In this document: piece by piece, positions 22,287 to 30,199 of the stretch | Position numbering within the stretch: the stretch's first letter is position 1 | How the letters are laid out: each line of letters opens with the position of its first letter | Assembly (NCBI GenBank): GCA_016186995.1 | Contig: JACPKQ010000023.1 | Coordinates: 1-30,199, forward strand | Length of the DNA stretch: 30,199 bases | Direction of reading: 5' to 3' | Source: Deltaproteobacteria bacterium | Lineage (GTDB): Bacteria > Bdellovibrionota > JACOXK01 | The notes under the pieces: generated by a model | The model's database searches: none | Told to the model about the DNA's origin: nothing | What the model saw: only the letters and a program-made list of their open reading frames with translations | Program-made: the position numbers and the translations under genes

Positions 22287-23816
22287 ATGAAGTTTTCCTC
22301 GCTTTTACTCATTGTGTTCGATGGTCTAGGTATTAATCCTAGGAAAGAAGGCAATGCCTTTGCGCTTGCTAGAACACCTACATTTGACAGGCTTCGGAAA
22401 AACTTTCCCTACACACAACTTTTAGCTCACGGCGAACACGTTGGCCTTCCTCAAAACCAAATTGGTAACTCTGAAGTTGGGCACATGAATATGGGAGCAG
22501 GACGTATTGTTTATCAAGATTTAACACGAATCGATAAATATATTGAAGCAGGAACCTTTTTTAACAATGAAATACTTAAAAAAACAATACAAAGTGTAAA
22601 ACAAAAAAAAGCCAAACTTCACCTTTTAGGACTTGTTTCTGAAGGTGGGGTTCATAGTCATCTAAGACATCTTTTTGCCTTGCTTAAAATGGCAAAGCAA
22701 GAAAACTTTTCAGATATTCATATCCATTGTTTTCTGGATGGACGTGACACGCCACCTCAATCAAGTGTGCTGTATCTCAGCAAGCTTCAGGAAAAAATAA
22801 AAGAACTGGGTATTGGATCTCTTTCAAGTCTTTGTGGTCGCTTTTACGCCATGGATCGAGACAATAGATGGGAAAGAACTCAAAAAGCTTATGAGCTTCT
22901 TACACAGGGAGAAGGTCTACAAGAACAATCTTACGAAAAAGCTATTCAAAAAAGCTATGATGAAGAAACCTTCGATGAATTTGTAAAGCCTGTGCTTTTA
23001 GACCCCGAAGGATTAGTTCAAGATAACGATGCCGTGATCTTTTTTAATTTTAGACCTGATAGGGCAAGACAACTGACAAGGGTCTTCACAGAAGAGAACT
23101 TTTCACAATTTCAAAAAAAGAAATCACCAAAACTTTCAGGTTATGTATGTTTTACTTTATATGATAAAAACTTTGATCTACCGGTTGCCTTCCCTCCCCT
23201 ACAGGTCTCACACATCCTTTCGGAGGTTTTATCTCGAAACCACCTTCCTCAGTTTCGATGTGCTGAAACAGAAAAATATGCTCACATCACTTATTTTTTC
23301 AATTGTCGTATTGAAAAACCTTTTGAGCTTGAAGAGCGTTGTCTTGTTGACTCGCCACGAGATGTTCGTACTTATGATTTAAAACCAGAAATGAGTGCTA
23401 GAAAAGTAACAGAACGTGTTATTGAAGCACTCAATGCAAATAAACATCAGCTCTACATCATTAATTTTGCAAACCCTGATATGGTTGGACATACAGGTAA
23501 TATGGCTGCCGCCATCAAAGCTGTAGAAGTATCTGACGAGTGTCTTGGAAAGATTTTAAAACCACTTTTTGAAAAAAATGGATCTGCCCTCATTACAGCA
23601 GATCATGGCAATGTAGAACAAATGATTTACTATGAAACAGGAAAACCACATACCGCTCACACAACAAATCCTGTTCCTTTATATCTAGCTTCTCATAAAT
23701 TAAAGAATGTAAAACTTAGAGAAGGAATTCTTTCTAATATTTCACCCACTGTTCTCTCACTGCTTCACCTTGAAAAACCCAAAGAGATGGATCAAGAATC
23801 TCTCATTATTCAATAG
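22287..23816 (+). CDS. gpmI: Cofactor-independent phosphoglycerate mutase
   Basis: 509 residues, standard for iPGM. Metal-binding Asp12 (LIVFDGLGIN), the catalytic Ser62 in GNSEVGHMNMGAGR, DGRDTPP, the Arg-rich FNFRPDRARQL, and the C-terminal metal ligands ANPDMVGHTG and TADHGNVE. It interconverts 3- and 2-phosphoglycerate with Mn or similar metals. The gene follows rsfS by 12 bp and precedes comF by 7 bp, all one operon. Confidence 0.96.
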   Translation: MKFSSLLLIVFDGLGINPRKEGNAFALARTPTFDRLRKNFPYTQLLAHGEHVGLPQNQIGNSEVGHMNMGAGRIVYQDLTRIDKYIEAGTFFNNEILKKTIQSVKQKKAKLHLLGLVSEGGVHSHLRHLFALLKMAKQENFSDIHIHCFLDGRDTPPQSSVLYLSKLQEKIKELGIGSLSSLCGRFYAMDRDNRWERTQKAYELLTQGEGLQEQSYEKAIQKSYDEETFDEFVKPVLLDPEGLVQDNDAVIFFNFRPDRARQLTRVFTEENFSQFQKKKSPKLSGYVCFTLYDKNFDLPVAFPPLQVSHILSEVLSRNHLPQFRCAETEKYAHITYFFNCRIEKPFELEERCLVDSPRDVRTYDLKPEMSARKVTERVIEALNANKHQLYIINFANPDMVGHTGNMAAAIKAVEVSDECLGKILKPLFEKNGSALITADHGNVEQMIYYETGKPHTAHTTNPVPLYLASHKLKNVKLREGILSNISPTVLSLLHLEKPKEMDQESLIIQ

Positions 23817-23823
23817 CTAAAAA

Positions 23824-24558
23824 ATGAAAGAAATGGGCCTTGTACACAAATTCATAGATTTTATACTACCCAGAATATGTGTGCTTTGTGAAAAGTACTC
23901 TTCTCACAAAAACATATGTAAAAACTGCATTGAAGAAATAACGTTTATAAAACCACCCTTATGTTATGGGTGTGGCATCCCTTTTTTAACAGAACAACGT
24001 GAAAAAGCTTATTGTGGAAAATGTCTCAATCAAAAAAACAATATAAGAAAAATACGTTCTCTTTTCCTCTATGAGGAAGTTACAAAAAATTTACTGTGGG
24101 AATATAAATTCAATAAAAAAATATTTCTCAAAAAAGATTTTTTAAAGTTTATTTTAGAAAATAAAAAACATATCGATTTTAGCTTTGAAAATTATGATTT
24201 TTTCATACCTGTTCCACTCCATGAAGATCGTTTTTTAGAAAGAAATTATAATCAAGCTCTTATGATTGCTGAAGAACTCTCTCGGCACTTTAAAGTTCCA
24301 ATTCTTAAAAATGTACTTTTAAAAACAAAGATAACACTTCCCCAATCACACCTTTCTCAAAAAGAAAGATCTACAAATCTTAAAAAAAGCTTTGAAATAA
24401 GAAATAAATCCATTCTCAAGAATAAAACTATACTTCTTATAGATGATATAAGAACCACAGGAAGCACCCTACTAGAGTGTTCTAAGGTCTTGAAATTAAA
24501 AACAAATTTAAAGATTATGGATGCTTTTACTCTAGCCTTAACAACCAGACTTACTTGA
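23824..24558 (+). CDS. comF: ComF-family phosphoribosyltransferase-like protein
   Basis: 244 residues. Eight cysteines in four C-x2-C pairs (19/22, 32/35, 47/50, 64/67) form the N-terminal double zinc site, and the PRPP-type loop ILLIDDIRTTGSTL lies near 203-216. R-N-Y-N-Q-A and LPQSHLSQKERSTNLKKSF are the other family hallmarks. ComF/GntX proteins take part in DNA uptake in competent bacteria and, in others, in use of DNA as nutrient. That fits the salvage genes in this window, but the catalytic activity is unproven. Confidence 0.9.
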   Translation: MKEMGLVHKFIDFILPRICVLCEKYSSHKNICKNCIEEITFIKPPLCYGCGIPFLTEQREKAYCGKCLNQKNNIRKIRSLFLYEEVTKNLLWEYKFNKKIFLKKDFLKFILENKKHIDFSFENYDFFIPVPLHEDRFLERNYNQALMIAEELSRHFKVPILKNVLLKTKITLPQSHLSQKERSTNLKKSFEIRNKSILKNKTILLIDDIRTTGSTLLECSKVLKLKTNLKIMDAFTLALTTRLT

Positions 24559-24590
24559 CATGAGTCGCACCCCCTGTTTCATATGCCACT

Positions 24591-25709
24591 ATGGGGCTTA
24601 AAAATAGTGCATATATATTTCTATTTGGACTTCTCCTTTTTTTTCCACATAAAAGTTTGGGGGAAGATCATTGGCAAAAGTATTTTTCAAAGAAATTGGA
24701 ACTTTTTGAAAAAGAAGGGCAAAAAAAAGAAAATCTTGAGACGCTATTTTTAAAAAGCCAGATTCTCATTTCCGATATGTATTTATACTTTCTCACTCAA
24801 AATCAAAATACTGAGGAAGTAGAAAATATTTTTTATCGTTTAAAAAATCTCTCCATCAATCTTGAAAACAAACTTTCAGATCATAAAAAAAATACAACAT
24901 CACAATCTTTCATAGAAAATTGCGCTATTTTACAAAATCTTAAAACAAAAATACTACCAAAAAACTTTAGAAATATAGACGATATTAAACTTTCTTTAAG
25001 TTCTTATCTTTATTATGATTTAGAAACTATTCAACATAAACTTTTGGTTTTTTTCTTACCCTATTCATCACAAGAACAAACCATTAAAACATATATTAAT
25101 AATTTTCTTACAAAGACAAAGCAAGCTTGGGAAGAAAATTTATCTCTAAAACAAGAGAAAAATCTTCCTCTTCTTTTAGAAAACCTTTCTCAACTACAAA
25201 AAGTCTTTAAAAGTTCAAAAGGGAAGCTTTCCGAATACACTAACCGTATAGGAGAATTTTTAAATCTCTACGATGAGATCATGAATCTTTCTGAAGATCT
25301 GACTTCTTTTAATATACTTTATCAAAATAAAAAATCTCTTCTGTTTCTTTTTCAAAGTCTTAAAGCCGGACTTTATCTTCTTCTTACAAGTGAACATCTT
25401 ACAGGTAATATCTACCCTTTTATTTATAAAGATAAAGAAATCAAAACAACCTATTTTGGTCTTATGAACTTACAAGAAAGACTTGAACAAATAGTATCTG
25501 AAACAACCCTTCTTTACAAAAACAATGAAGATGCTTTGGAAACACTCATAGAAGAAAAAGAATTAAGAAACATTGCTTTTCTTATAACCCAACTTAAAAT
25601 CATACCTCATATCTATTGGCCAGGCATGTTTTCCTCTATTATAAGAAAACTCTTATTTCAGGAACCTTTTTTTCGGTTTCATAGAATTGATCCTTCCCTT
25701 GAACGATGA
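24591..25709 (+). CDS. Exported, mostly helical protein of unknown function
   Basis: 372 residues. The N-terminal signal peptide MGLKNSAYIFLFGLLLFFPHKSLG has likely cleavage after SLG. The rest is Leu/Lys/Glu-rich with long predicted helices (for example LETLFLKSQILISDMYLYFL, ENLPLLLENLSQLQKVF). One Cys is present and no catalytic motif is recognisable. A TTGACA at 24554-24559 lies upstream, at the comF stop, but without a good -10. Its TGA overlaps the ATG of the downstream reductase by 4 nt, so the two are translated together; whether they share a role is unknown. Confidence 0.65.
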   Translation: MGLKNSAYIFLFGLLLFFPHKSLGEDHWQKYFSKKLELFEKEGQKKENLETLFLKSQILISDMYLYFLTQNQNTEEVENIFYRLKNLSINLENKLSDHKKNTTSQSFIENCAILQNLKTKILPKNFRNIDDIKLSLSSYLYYDLETIQHKLLVFFLPYSSQEQTIKTYINNFLTKTKQAWEENLSLKQEKNLPLLLENLSQLQKVFKSSKGKLSEYTNRIGEFLNLYDEIMNLSEDLTSFNILYQNKKSLLFLFQSLKAGLYLLLTSEHLTGNIYPFIYKDKEIKTTYFGLMNLQERLEQIVSETTLLYKNNEDALETLIEEKELRNIAFLITQLKIIPHIYWPGMFSSIIRKLLFQEPFFRFHRIDPSLER

Positions 25710-26419
25710 TAATAAAAGGAAAAAAAGTCTTGATTACAGGTGGGGCTTCAAGATTGGGGGCTCTTATCACCCAAGCTTTTGTTGAAAAAGATGCAGAAGT
25801 TGCTATTCATTATTTTTCTTCTCAAAAAGAAGCACTCCATTTAAAAAAGAAATTTAATATTCACACCTTTCAAGCTGATTTAGGAAAAGTGAGAGATATC
25901 AAAAAGCTTTTTCAAGGAATAAAAAAAACATGGGGTGAGTTAGACATTCTTATCAATAATGCAGCTATTTTTTACAGAACCCCATTTTTGAAAACACAAG
26001 AAAAAGATTGGGATGATTTTATCAATATCAATTTAAAATCTGTGTTCTTTTGTTCCCAAGAAGCTTCAAAGCTTATGATAAAAAAAAAGGAATCTCACAT
26101 TATTAATATTGCAGATACAGGGGGGTCTATTATGTGGCCGAATTACTTAGCCTATTGTACAAGCAAATCAGGCGTTTTGGCTCTGACTCAAGGGCTTGCT
26201 AAAACTTTAGCACCCAAAACTTGTGTTAATGCTATAGCACCTGGAACCCTTCTCCCTCCCAAAAATATGAACATAAAAAAACTTGAAGATCAATCTCTTC
26301 TTAAAAAAATAGGCCATCCAGAACAACTTATTTCTTCTCTTGTTTATCTGCTTCAGAATGACTTTATTACTGGTACAATACTGTACCTTGACGGTGGTAG
26401 ACAGCTTGCGGAGAGGTGA
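25706..26419 (+). CDS. Short-chain dehydrogenase, pteridine reductase (PTR1/FolM)-like
   Basis: 237 residues. Rossmann motif TGGASRLG (11-18) with the Arg expected for NADPH, NNAAIFYRTPF (84-94), and active-site Tyr150 and Lys154 (YLAYCTSK). The residue 13 before the Tyr, normally Ser in SDRs, is Asp137 (IINIADTGG). Asp-Tyr-Lys is the triad of pteridine reductases (PTR1, bacterial FolM), and R-L-G plus N-N-A-x-x-F-Y are also PTR1-like. Likely reaction: NADPH-dependent reduction of dihydropteridines or dihydrofolate. Other SDR substrates remain possible. The last three codons, including the stop, lie inside the tRNA-Ser gene. Confidence 0.8.
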   Translation: MIIKGKKVLITGGASRLGALITQAFVEKDAEVAIHYFSSQKEALHLKKKFNIHTFQADLGKVRDIKKLFQGIKKTWGELDILINNAAIFYRTPFLKTQEKDWDDFININLKSVFFCSQEASKLMIKKKESHIINIADTGGSIMWPNYLAYCTSKSGVLALTQGLAKTLAPKTCVNAIAPGTLLPPKNMNIKKLEDQSLLKKIGHPEQLISSLVYLLQNDFITGTILYLDGGRQLAER

Positions 26420-26501
26420 CAGAGCCTGGTTGAATGTGACGGTCTCGAAAACCGTTGTGCCCGTAAAGGCACCGGGAGTTCAAATCTCCCCCTCTCCGCC
26501 A
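26410..26501 (+). tRNA. tRNA-Ser (anticodon CGA)
   Basis: The acceptor GGAGAGG (26410-26416) pairs with CCTCTCC (26491-26497), discriminator G26498 and encoded CCA (26499-26501). The anticodon arm ACGGT-CTCGAAA-ACCGT gives CGA. A long variable arm (TGTGCCCGTAAAGGCACC) identifies a class II tRNA-Ser. The T-arm is GGGAG-TTCAAAT-CTCCC. The 5' ten bases overlap the end of the upstream reductase gene, including its TGA stop. Confidence 0.95.
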
Positions 26502-26601
26502 TCATTAAGGAAAAATTTGAGACTTTTTTAACACAATCCTATTTAAATCTTTCTTGATATTTGGATTTTTTTTGACTAGCTTTCAAGGCTCAGGGGGAAA
26601 T

Positions 26602-28029
26602 ATGAAAGTATCTATTAAAAAATTGCAATCTCTTAAAAACGAACTTGTTCTTGTTCCAGTTGTTCAGGAAAAAAAGAAAGTAGCTCTTAATAAAAATACT
26701 GCTTTTCTCAAAAAAGACTTTTCTAAAATAGGAAATGGCTTTAGCGCCCAATATAAAAGTGTTGCCTTGCATAAAAACTTTTTCTTCATCGGTTTAGGAG
26801 AAGAGTCAAACCTTTCTTCATATAAAATTCTCCAAGCTTTTCAAAAAGGCATTCAAGCTTTGAAAAATAATAACCCTTCTCAGTTTTCTATCTACCTATC
26901 TTCAATAGATTTAAAAGAAGGATATGGAAAATTGATAGCACAAGCCTGTGCCCAGAGTTTTTATTCTTTTAATCAATTTAAAACGGGGCAGAAACCTTCA
27001 AAATCACAAATTAATTTTTTTGTTTCATCAAAGGATGAAGAGGAAAACCTTAAAAAAGAATTAAGCTTTGCTCAAAAAATAAATGGTGCCGCTGACTGGG
27101 CTCGTGACCTTGGAAATCTACCTGCTAATGAGCTCAATGCACAAAAACTAGCTGAACACGCCAAAACAATGGCAAAAAACTTTAAGTTGGTTTGTACGGT
27201 GTGGGGTAAAAAAGAACTACAAAAAAATAAGTTTGGGGCCCTTCTTTCGGTTAATAAAGGAAGTTACGATGACCCAGCCTTTATTATTTTGGAATACAAT
27301 AAAGACAAGAAAAATCTTCCTACACTGTGTTTGGTAGGAAAAGGAATTACTTTTGATACAGGTGGGTCCAACCTTAAACCTAGTAAAAATCTTGATGAAA
27401 TGAAGTTTGATATGTGTGGAGCTGCTCTTGTTTTAGGTGTAACTCAAGCAGCTGCAGCTTTACATCTTCCTATTCACCTTGTCACTCTTGTTTCATCAAC
27501 AGATAATAGAATTAGTAATACCTCAACTCTGCCAAGTGATATTATTACAAGTTACTCTGGAAAAACAATCGAGGTTTTAAACACAGATGCAGAAGGAAGA
27601 CTTGTTCTTGCAGATGCTTTAAGCTATGCCGAAAAGTTCAAACCTCAAGCTATTATTGATGCAGCTACTCTTACAGGAGCTTGCAGTGTTTCTTTAGGGC
27701 CTTGGTTTGCTGGGCTTTTGGGAAATGATGAAAAGCTCCTTAATAAAATCAAACAAGCAAGTTCCAAAACGGGGGAAAAGGTATGGCAACTTCCTCTTTC
27801 TGAAGAACATATGGAAGCCATGCAAAGCCAATGTGCTGATATTTCAAATCTTTCTAAAATCCCTGGGGGGGGAACCTCAACAGCAGCTAAATTCTTGGAG
27901 TTTTTTGTGCCTCAAAAAACACCTTGGGCTCATTTCGATATTGCAGGAATCGCTTGGGCTAACAAACAAGCCACAGGCTTTGGAGTAGCCCTTTTAGTAG
28001 AACTACTCCAAAACTGGAAACAAACTTAA
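26602..28029 (+). CDS. pepA: Leucyl (cytosol) aminopeptidase, M17 family
   Basis: 475 residues from ATG 26602, which has GGGGGA 3 nt upstream; an open frame to 26554 adds a hydrophobic leader but lacks a ribosome site. M17 motifs: VGKGITFDTGG with metal-binding Lys247 and Asp252, MKFDMCGAA, and the signature NTDAEGRL (327-334) with catalytic Arg333. The N-terminal domain is divergent as usual. It removes N-terminal residues, notably Leu, from peptides, with two metal ions in a hexamer. Some homologues also bind DNA in site-specific recombination; nothing here indicates that. Confidence 0.94.
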   Translation: MKVSIKKLQSLKNELVLVPVVQEKKKVALNKNTAFLKKDFSKIGNGFSAQYKSVALHKNFFFIGLGEESNLSSYKILQAFQKGIQALKNNNPSQFSIYLSSIDLKEGYGKLIAQACAQSFYSFNQFKTGQKPSKSQINFFVSSKDEEENLKKELSFAQKINGAADWARDLGNLPANELNAQKLAEHAKTMAKNFKLVCTVWGKKELQKNKFGALLSVNKGSYDDPAFIILEYNKDKKNLPTLCLVGKGITFDTGGSNLKPSKNLDEMKFDMCGAALVLGVTQAAAALHLPIHLVTLVSSTDNRISNTSTLPSDIITSYSGKTIEVLNTDAEGRLVLADALSYAEKFKPQAIIDAATLTGACSVSLGPWFAGLLGNDEKLLNKIKQASSKTGEKVWQLPLSEEHMEAMQSQCADISNLSKIPGGGTSTAAKFLEFFVPQKTPWAHFDIAGIAWANKQATGFGVALLVELLQNWKQT

Positions 28030-28103
28030 GTTCTTGAAATGACAGAATAACAAGCTTGCTTCTGAATTGGGGGCAGCGCCCTAATTCTCTCATGGACTCG
28101 AAT

Positions 28104-29447
28104 TTAATGAATAGAAAGTTCTTCTAATTTTCTGTAAAGAGAACTTAGGCTTAACCCTAAAGCATGTGCTGCATGTTTTTTATCCTGGTTATGCTTAGCA
28201 AGAACTTCTTTAATGTGATGAGTTTCATAAATCCGCATAGCTTCTTTAATATTTTCCATATTAGTATCTAAAAGAGCCGCTTTATTAGCAATATCGGCAG
28301 GTACATCCTCTTCTGTCAAAAAAGTAGTGTTATTGGTTGTCATAAGAGCACGTTCCATTACATTGGCAAGTTCACGTATGTTCCCTGGCCAATCATAATT
28401 CATGAACGCTCTTAAGGCACCTTCCTCAACAAACAAAATGTTAGTCCCCAAATCATTATTATATTTTCTAATGAAATATTTAATAAGAAATGGAATATCA
28501 TTCCTTCGAGCTCTTAAAGGTGGCATTTTGATTTCACAAGAGTTGATCTTATCAAAAAGTTTTTCATTAAAGGTACCTGCGTTAATTTCACCAACAAGAT
28601 CTTTATTTGTGGCCGCAATGACTCTTACATCTACTTTTTCTGATTTTTGACTTCTAAAAGGAACAAAACTTCCATGTTCTATAACTTGGAAAATTTTCTC
28701 TTGGAGCCTAGATGGAAGAAGATCAATATCATCAAGAAAGATAGTACCTTTATGTGCATCCACAAAAACACCTTTGTAATATTCATCTTCATTGTGAAAA
28801 CCAAAGAGTTTTTGATCCAAAACCTCTTCGCTGACACTTCCACACTGAATTCCTATAAATTGATAACTCTTTCGAGGAGAGTTATAGTGAATAGCCTTAG
28901 CTACAATCTTTTTACCTGTTCCTCGTTCTCCTGTAATAAGAAGAGTATTATGCGTGGCAGAAACTTTTCTCATAAGAGAGTAAATTTCCCTCATCTCAGG
29001 CCCTTGGCCTATGATCTGATCAAAACTATATTTCTCTTCAATTTCTTTTTTAAGAATTTGGTTTTCGGTAATCAGATTTTTATATCTTAAAAGATGCTCA
29101 ATTTTAATAAGAATATCGTCAAATAAAAGAGGCTTTGTAATATAATCAAAAGCTCCATATCTTAATGCCTGTATGGCTGAATTCATATCGCCAAAAGCCG
29201 TAATAACAATAAAGAATGTTTCTGGATTGAGTTTTACAGCCTTTTTAAGCACTGCAAACCCATCTGCTTTTGGCATTCGAATGTCACAAAAAATAATATG
29301 GAAAATTTCCTGACTCAAAATATCAATAGCCTCCTTTCCATCGGAAGCGAGAGATACTTGATAACCCTCTTCCTCAAGAATGGTCCCCAATGATTCTCGA
29401 ATAACCTGTTCGTCATCGACAACCAACACTTTTGCTTTCGTTTTCAT
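28104..29447 (-). CDS. NtrC-family response regulator with altered AAA+ domain (no GAFTGA)
   Basis: 447 residues from ATG 29447, with a GGGGGG-type site upstream; frame continues to 29468. Receiver domain: acidic DDE near 11-13, phospho-acceptor Asp55, Thr83, Lys105. AAA+ domain: Walker A GERGTGKK (173-180), Walker B TIFLDD (235-240) where most members have LDE. Where GAFTGA should follow LFG (216-225) the sequence is FHNEDEYYKG. The usual FREDLYYRL segment reads FNEKLFDKIN, losing its Arg. PPLRARRNDIP and the Fis-type HTH (about 425-447, ending LSLSSLYRKLEEL) are kept. It therefore probably binds DNA and responds to its kinase but is unlikely to activate sigma-54 polymerase in the standard way. 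Start overlaps the kinase stop region. Confidence 0.88.
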   Translation of the reverse strand: MKTKAKVLVVDDEQVIRESLGTILEEEGYQVSLASDGKEAIDILSQEIFHIIFCDIRMPKADGFAVLKKAVKLNPETFFIVITAFGDMNSAIQALRYGAFDYITKPLLFDDILIKIEHLLRYKNLITENQILKKEIEEKYSFDQIIGQGPEMREIYSLMRKVSATHNTLLITGERGTGKKIVAKAIHYNSPRKSYQFIGIQCGSVSEEVLDQKLFGFHNEDEYYKGVFVDAHKGTIFLDDIDLLPSRLQEKIFQVIEHGSFVPFRSQKSEKVDVRVIAATNKDLVGEINAGTFNEKLFDKINSCEIKMPPLRARRNDIPFLIKYFIRKYNNDLGTNILFVEEGALRAFMNYDWPGNIRELANVMERALMTTNNTTFLTEEDVPADIANKAALLDTNMENIKEAMRIYETHHIKEVLAKHNQDKKHAAHALGLSLSSLYRKLEELSIH

Positions 29448-29451
29448 GATT

Positions 29452-30199
29452 TTAACCCCCCTTAACAACAGGTAACTTCACCGTTACGGTTGTTCCATGA
29501 TTTTTCTTTGATTGAATAGCAATATCACCACCAAAACTTTGAATAATGCTGTAACTTACTGATAATCCAAGCCCCTTTTTCATTTTTGTTGTATAAAAAG
29601 GTTCGAGAACTCTTTCAGGTTCTTCGCCCTCAATACCACAACCACTATCTTGAAAAGAGATAACTACTTTATTATCTTCTCGAAAAACATTAATGTTTAA
29701 ATTCCCTTCTTTTCCCATGGAATCAAATGCGTTCAAAAGAATATTTGAAAAAACTTGTCTTAATTGCGTTCTTAAAACAAAAACAAAAAGGTCTTTCTCC
29801 TGAACATGGGTAAGAATTTTGACATTACTTGAATGCATTTCCATCTTGATTCTCTCTAAAGCATCTTCAAGAACCGAAACAATTTCTATTTTTTCTTTTA
29901 CAAGAATTTTAGAATGCGTAAGCTCTCTCATTTTATCTAGGATATGACTCACCCTTTCTACTTGTTCTAAAACAAGATTACATTTTTTTTCAAGGTGCTC
30001 CGATGTCCCATCTTGATAAGCTTTTCGAACATCTCGATTCATTAGTTGAACAAGAGCAGAAATAGAAGTAATAGGATTCCCAATTTCATGAGCAAGTCCA
30101 GAAGAAAAAACTCCTAATGCAGCTAGCTTCTCAGAGTTTATTAATTGTCTTTGTGTTTTTCTGAGTTTCTCATTGCTTTCTTCAAGACGCCTAGCTACC
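29452..30199 (-). CDS. Sensor histidine kinase, C-terminal part (5' cut by window)
   Basis: About 248 residues are visible; the frame stays open to the window edge, so an apparent ATG at 30042 is internal. A coiled-coil-like linker (ARRLEESNEKLRKTQRQLI) leads to the HisKA box SEKLAALGVFSSGLAHEIGNP, with His as the phosphorylation site. The HATPase domain has the N box (FSNILLNAFDSMG), the G1 box (FQDSGCGIEG), EPFYTTK and KGLGLSVSYSIIQSFGG. The E-K-[LM]-A-x-L-G and H-E-I-x-N-P forms are those of NtrB-like kinases. Its stop lies 4 bp before the response-regulator ATG, so the pair is one operon. The sensor domain is outside the window. Confidence 0.92.
   Translation of the reverse strand, partial: VARRLEESNEKLRKTQRQLINSEKLAALGVFSSGLAHEIGNPITSISALVQLMNRDVRKAYQDGTSEHLEKKCNLVLEQVERVSHILDKMRELTHSKILVKEKIEIVSVLEDALERIKMEMHSSNVKILTHVQEKDLFVFVLRTQLRQVFSNILLNAFDSMGKEGNLNINVFREDNKVVISFQDSGCGIEGEEPERVLEPFYTTKMKKGLGLSVSYSIIQSFGGDIAIQSKKNHGTTVTVKLPVVKGG

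Noticed and set aside
26340-26531. Plus-strand frame over the end of the reductase and tRNA-Ser
   Set aside because: The frame translates the tRNA-Ser sequence and shifts relative to the well-supported reductase frame.
28065-28086. Hairpin AATT-GGGGGC...GCCC-T-AATT between pepA and the response regulator
   Set aside because: The stem has a bulge and a wobble and no T-run follows on either strand, so an intrinsic terminator is not supported.
1-30199. CRISPR array, insertion sequences, rRNA operon, prophage structural genes
   Set aside because: No regularly spaced repeats with unique spacers, no transposase, no rRNA core sequence and no capsid or tail genes were seen.

Overview
This is an AT-rich chromosomal window (judged by eye; fic and the tRNA-Arg spacer look more GC-rich) from a Gram-negative bacterium. 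It has a lipoprotein, an outer-membrane barrel fragment, exported proteins and a two-component system. The order rng-rplU-rpmA-obgE-nadD-rsfS-gpmI-comF and the general gene content suggest a former 'Deltaproteobacteria' lineage, possibly Bdellovibrionota; this is inference, because no rRNA is present.

Layout. 1-640: end of an outer-membrane barrel gene, then tRNA-Asn(GTT) with a terminator. 0.75-3.7 kb: accessory segment with a lytic-transglycosylase/lipoprotein pair, a tyrosine-recombinase remnant, and a Fic AMP-transferase gene lying between two 81-bp direct repeats and preceded by a phased TTGGCGA array. 3.7-6.1 kb: a three-gene cassette (SxtJ-like, DUF5989/SxtK-like, NodU/CmcH/SxtI-type carbamoyltransferase). 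6.1-9.2 kb: xth and tadA (minus), an exported orphan (plus), class I aldolase fbaB (minus). 9.25-9.66 kb: tRNA-Arg(ACG), a partial copy of its 3' end and a palindrome-rich spacer. 9.66-17.5 kb: a nucleoside-salvage region on the minus strand, deoC-deoB-deoA-nupC-punA-cdd followed by tdk-upp, interrupted only by a small plus-strand membrane gene. 17.5-25.7 kb: plus-strand housekeeping run acyP, rng, rplU, rpmA, obgE, nadD, rsfS, gpmI, comF and an exported helical orphan. 25.7-28.0 kb: a pteridine-reductase-like SDR whose 3' end overlaps tRNA-Ser(CGA), then pepA. 28.1 kb to the end: a minus-strand histidine kinase (cut by the window edge) and an NtrC-family regulator with an altered AAA+ domain.

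How the genes work together. NupC imports nucleosides. PunA, DeoA and Cdd release bases and pentose phosphates. DeoB and DeoC send deoxyribose into central metabolism. Tdk and Upp recapture thymidine and uracil. The translation/RNA block (rng, L21, L27, ObgE, RsfS) is a ribosome-biogenesis cluster, with gpmI and fbaB supplying glycolysis. TadA and its substrate tRNA-Arg(ACG) lie 2.2 kb apart.

The most unusual signals are the phased operator array at fic with its flanking 81-bp repeats, the duplicated tRNA-Arg 3' end with serial inverted repeats, the NtrC-like protein without GAFTGA, and the tRNA-Ser that begins inside a coding sequence.
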